Shown: positions 12,814 through 13,054 of the stretch, piece by piece
Numbering within the stretch: the stretch's first letter is position 1
Layout of the letters: every line of letters begins with the position of its first letter
The notes under the pieces: generated by a model
The model's database searches: none
What the model was told of the DNA's origin: nothing
The model's input: only the letters and a program-made list of their open reading frames with translations
Program-made: the position numbers and the translations under genes
Assembly (NCBI GenBank): GCA_002404345.1
Contig: DHJN01000104.1
Coordinates: 3,270-16,323, forward strand
DNA length: 13,054 nucleotides
Source of the DNA: Actinobacteria bacterium UBA4719
Lineage (GTDB): Bacteria > Actinomycetota > Actinomycetes > Actinomycetales > Dermatophilaceae
Direction: 5' to 3'

Positions 12814-13054
12814 TCAGTCGCCGACCTTGGGTGTGGCGATCCTGGTGGCCTCAGCAGCCGCAGCCGCGGTCTTGGCGGCACTGGCGGCCGTGGCTGCGAC
12901 CACGCGCTCCGCGGCAACGGTGCTCTTCCTGGCGGTCGTGGCGGTGCGCTTGGCCGAGGTGCGAGTGGCCTTGGCGGCCTCGCGCACAACCTCGGTGGTG
13001 GTCTCGGCCTCGCCCTTGACCGAAGAGGCAACGGCTTCGAGAACGACCTCGGCC
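12814..13054 (-). CDS. C-terminal tail of an Ala/Thr/Lys-rich protein (partial)
   Basis: The last 80 residues of a protein that runs off the right edge. It reads AEVVLEAVASSVKGEAETTT, VVREAAKATRTSAKRTATTA, RKSTVAAERVVAATAASAAK, then a poly-Ala stretch and VGD. It is a long basic, alanine-rich amphipathic helix with irregular AAK/TAK-type repeats. Such tails occur in phasin-like (PhaP/PhaF), HBHA-like and histone-like proteins of actinomycetes. Without the N-terminal domain I cannot choose. Plus-strand and other minus-strand frames across this region are shadows of this biased sequence. A strong terminator follows. Confidence 0.75.
   Translation of the reverse strand, partial: AEVVLEAVASSVKGEAETTTEVVREAAKATRTSAKRTATTARKSTVAAERVVAATAASAAKTAAAAAEATRIATPKVGD

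Noticed and set aside
12471..13031. Long Pro/Arg-rich frames on both strands at the right edge
   Set aside because: These are alternative readings of the Ala/Lys-rich gene, whose own frame (stop at 12814) gives a coherent protein tail with a terminator behind it.

Overview
The window is high-GC, densely coded DNA with GC-rich third codon positions, short stop/start overlaps between co-transcribed genes and GTG starts. It carries families typical of Actinomycetota: a PIN/ribbon-helix-helix toxin-antitoxin pair, an SPW repeat protein, a PPOX/F420-type flavin or deazaflavin protein, a DUF6131-like tail, CsbD and a DUF7455-like zinc-ribbon protein. I infer a high-GC actinomycete chromosome. The genus cannot be read from the sequence.

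Layout from left to right. Positions 1-2853 are all on the minus strand. A three-gene operon encodes a thiamine-diphosphate 2-oxo acid/acetoin dehydrogenase E1 alpha (2853-1840), E1 beta (1843-779) and a free-standing lipoyl domain (782-552). It is followed by a vapB-vapC type toxin-antitoxin pair (359-138 and 141 to the left edge). Every junction inside these two operons is a 4-bp ATGA or GTGA overlap. An intergenic stretch (2854-3220) leads to a small minus-strand ORF and a cyclopropane-fatty-acyl-phospholipid synthase family methyltransferase (4677-3493). The conserved N-terminus of that enzyme lies upstream in two different frames, at a 12-bp inverted repeat.

Positions 4992-7351 look like one minus-strand transcription unit: SPW membrane protein, TetR regulator, an unrecognised small gene with apparent frame shifts, and a stomatin/slipin. 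Upstream of it lie a palindromic TetR-type operator candidate and a perfect 19-bp tandem duplication. An acyl-CoA thioesterase-like gene (8402-7623, minus) follows. Its upstream flank is occupied by an opposite-strand remnant of a serine recombinase.

The right part (8621-12214) is a run of small single genes: a PPOX-class protein, an integral membrane protein, a small acidic protein, a DUF6131-like remnant, a CsbD-like protein, a low-affinity iron permease-like protein and a CxxC/CxxH zinc-ribbon protein. Several of these families are associated with stress or envelope functions. The window ends in the C-terminal tail of an Ala/Thr/Lys-rich protein, followed by a 19-bp-stem hairpin.

The main unexplained features are the E1 operon with only a lone lipoyl domain, the repeat-rich control region of the SPW-TetR-slipin unit, a 12-bp motif shared between the two large operon promoters, and at least three conserved genes with apparent indels. 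Those indels could mean gene decay or base-level sequence errors. I did not see a clearly new defence or mobile system.
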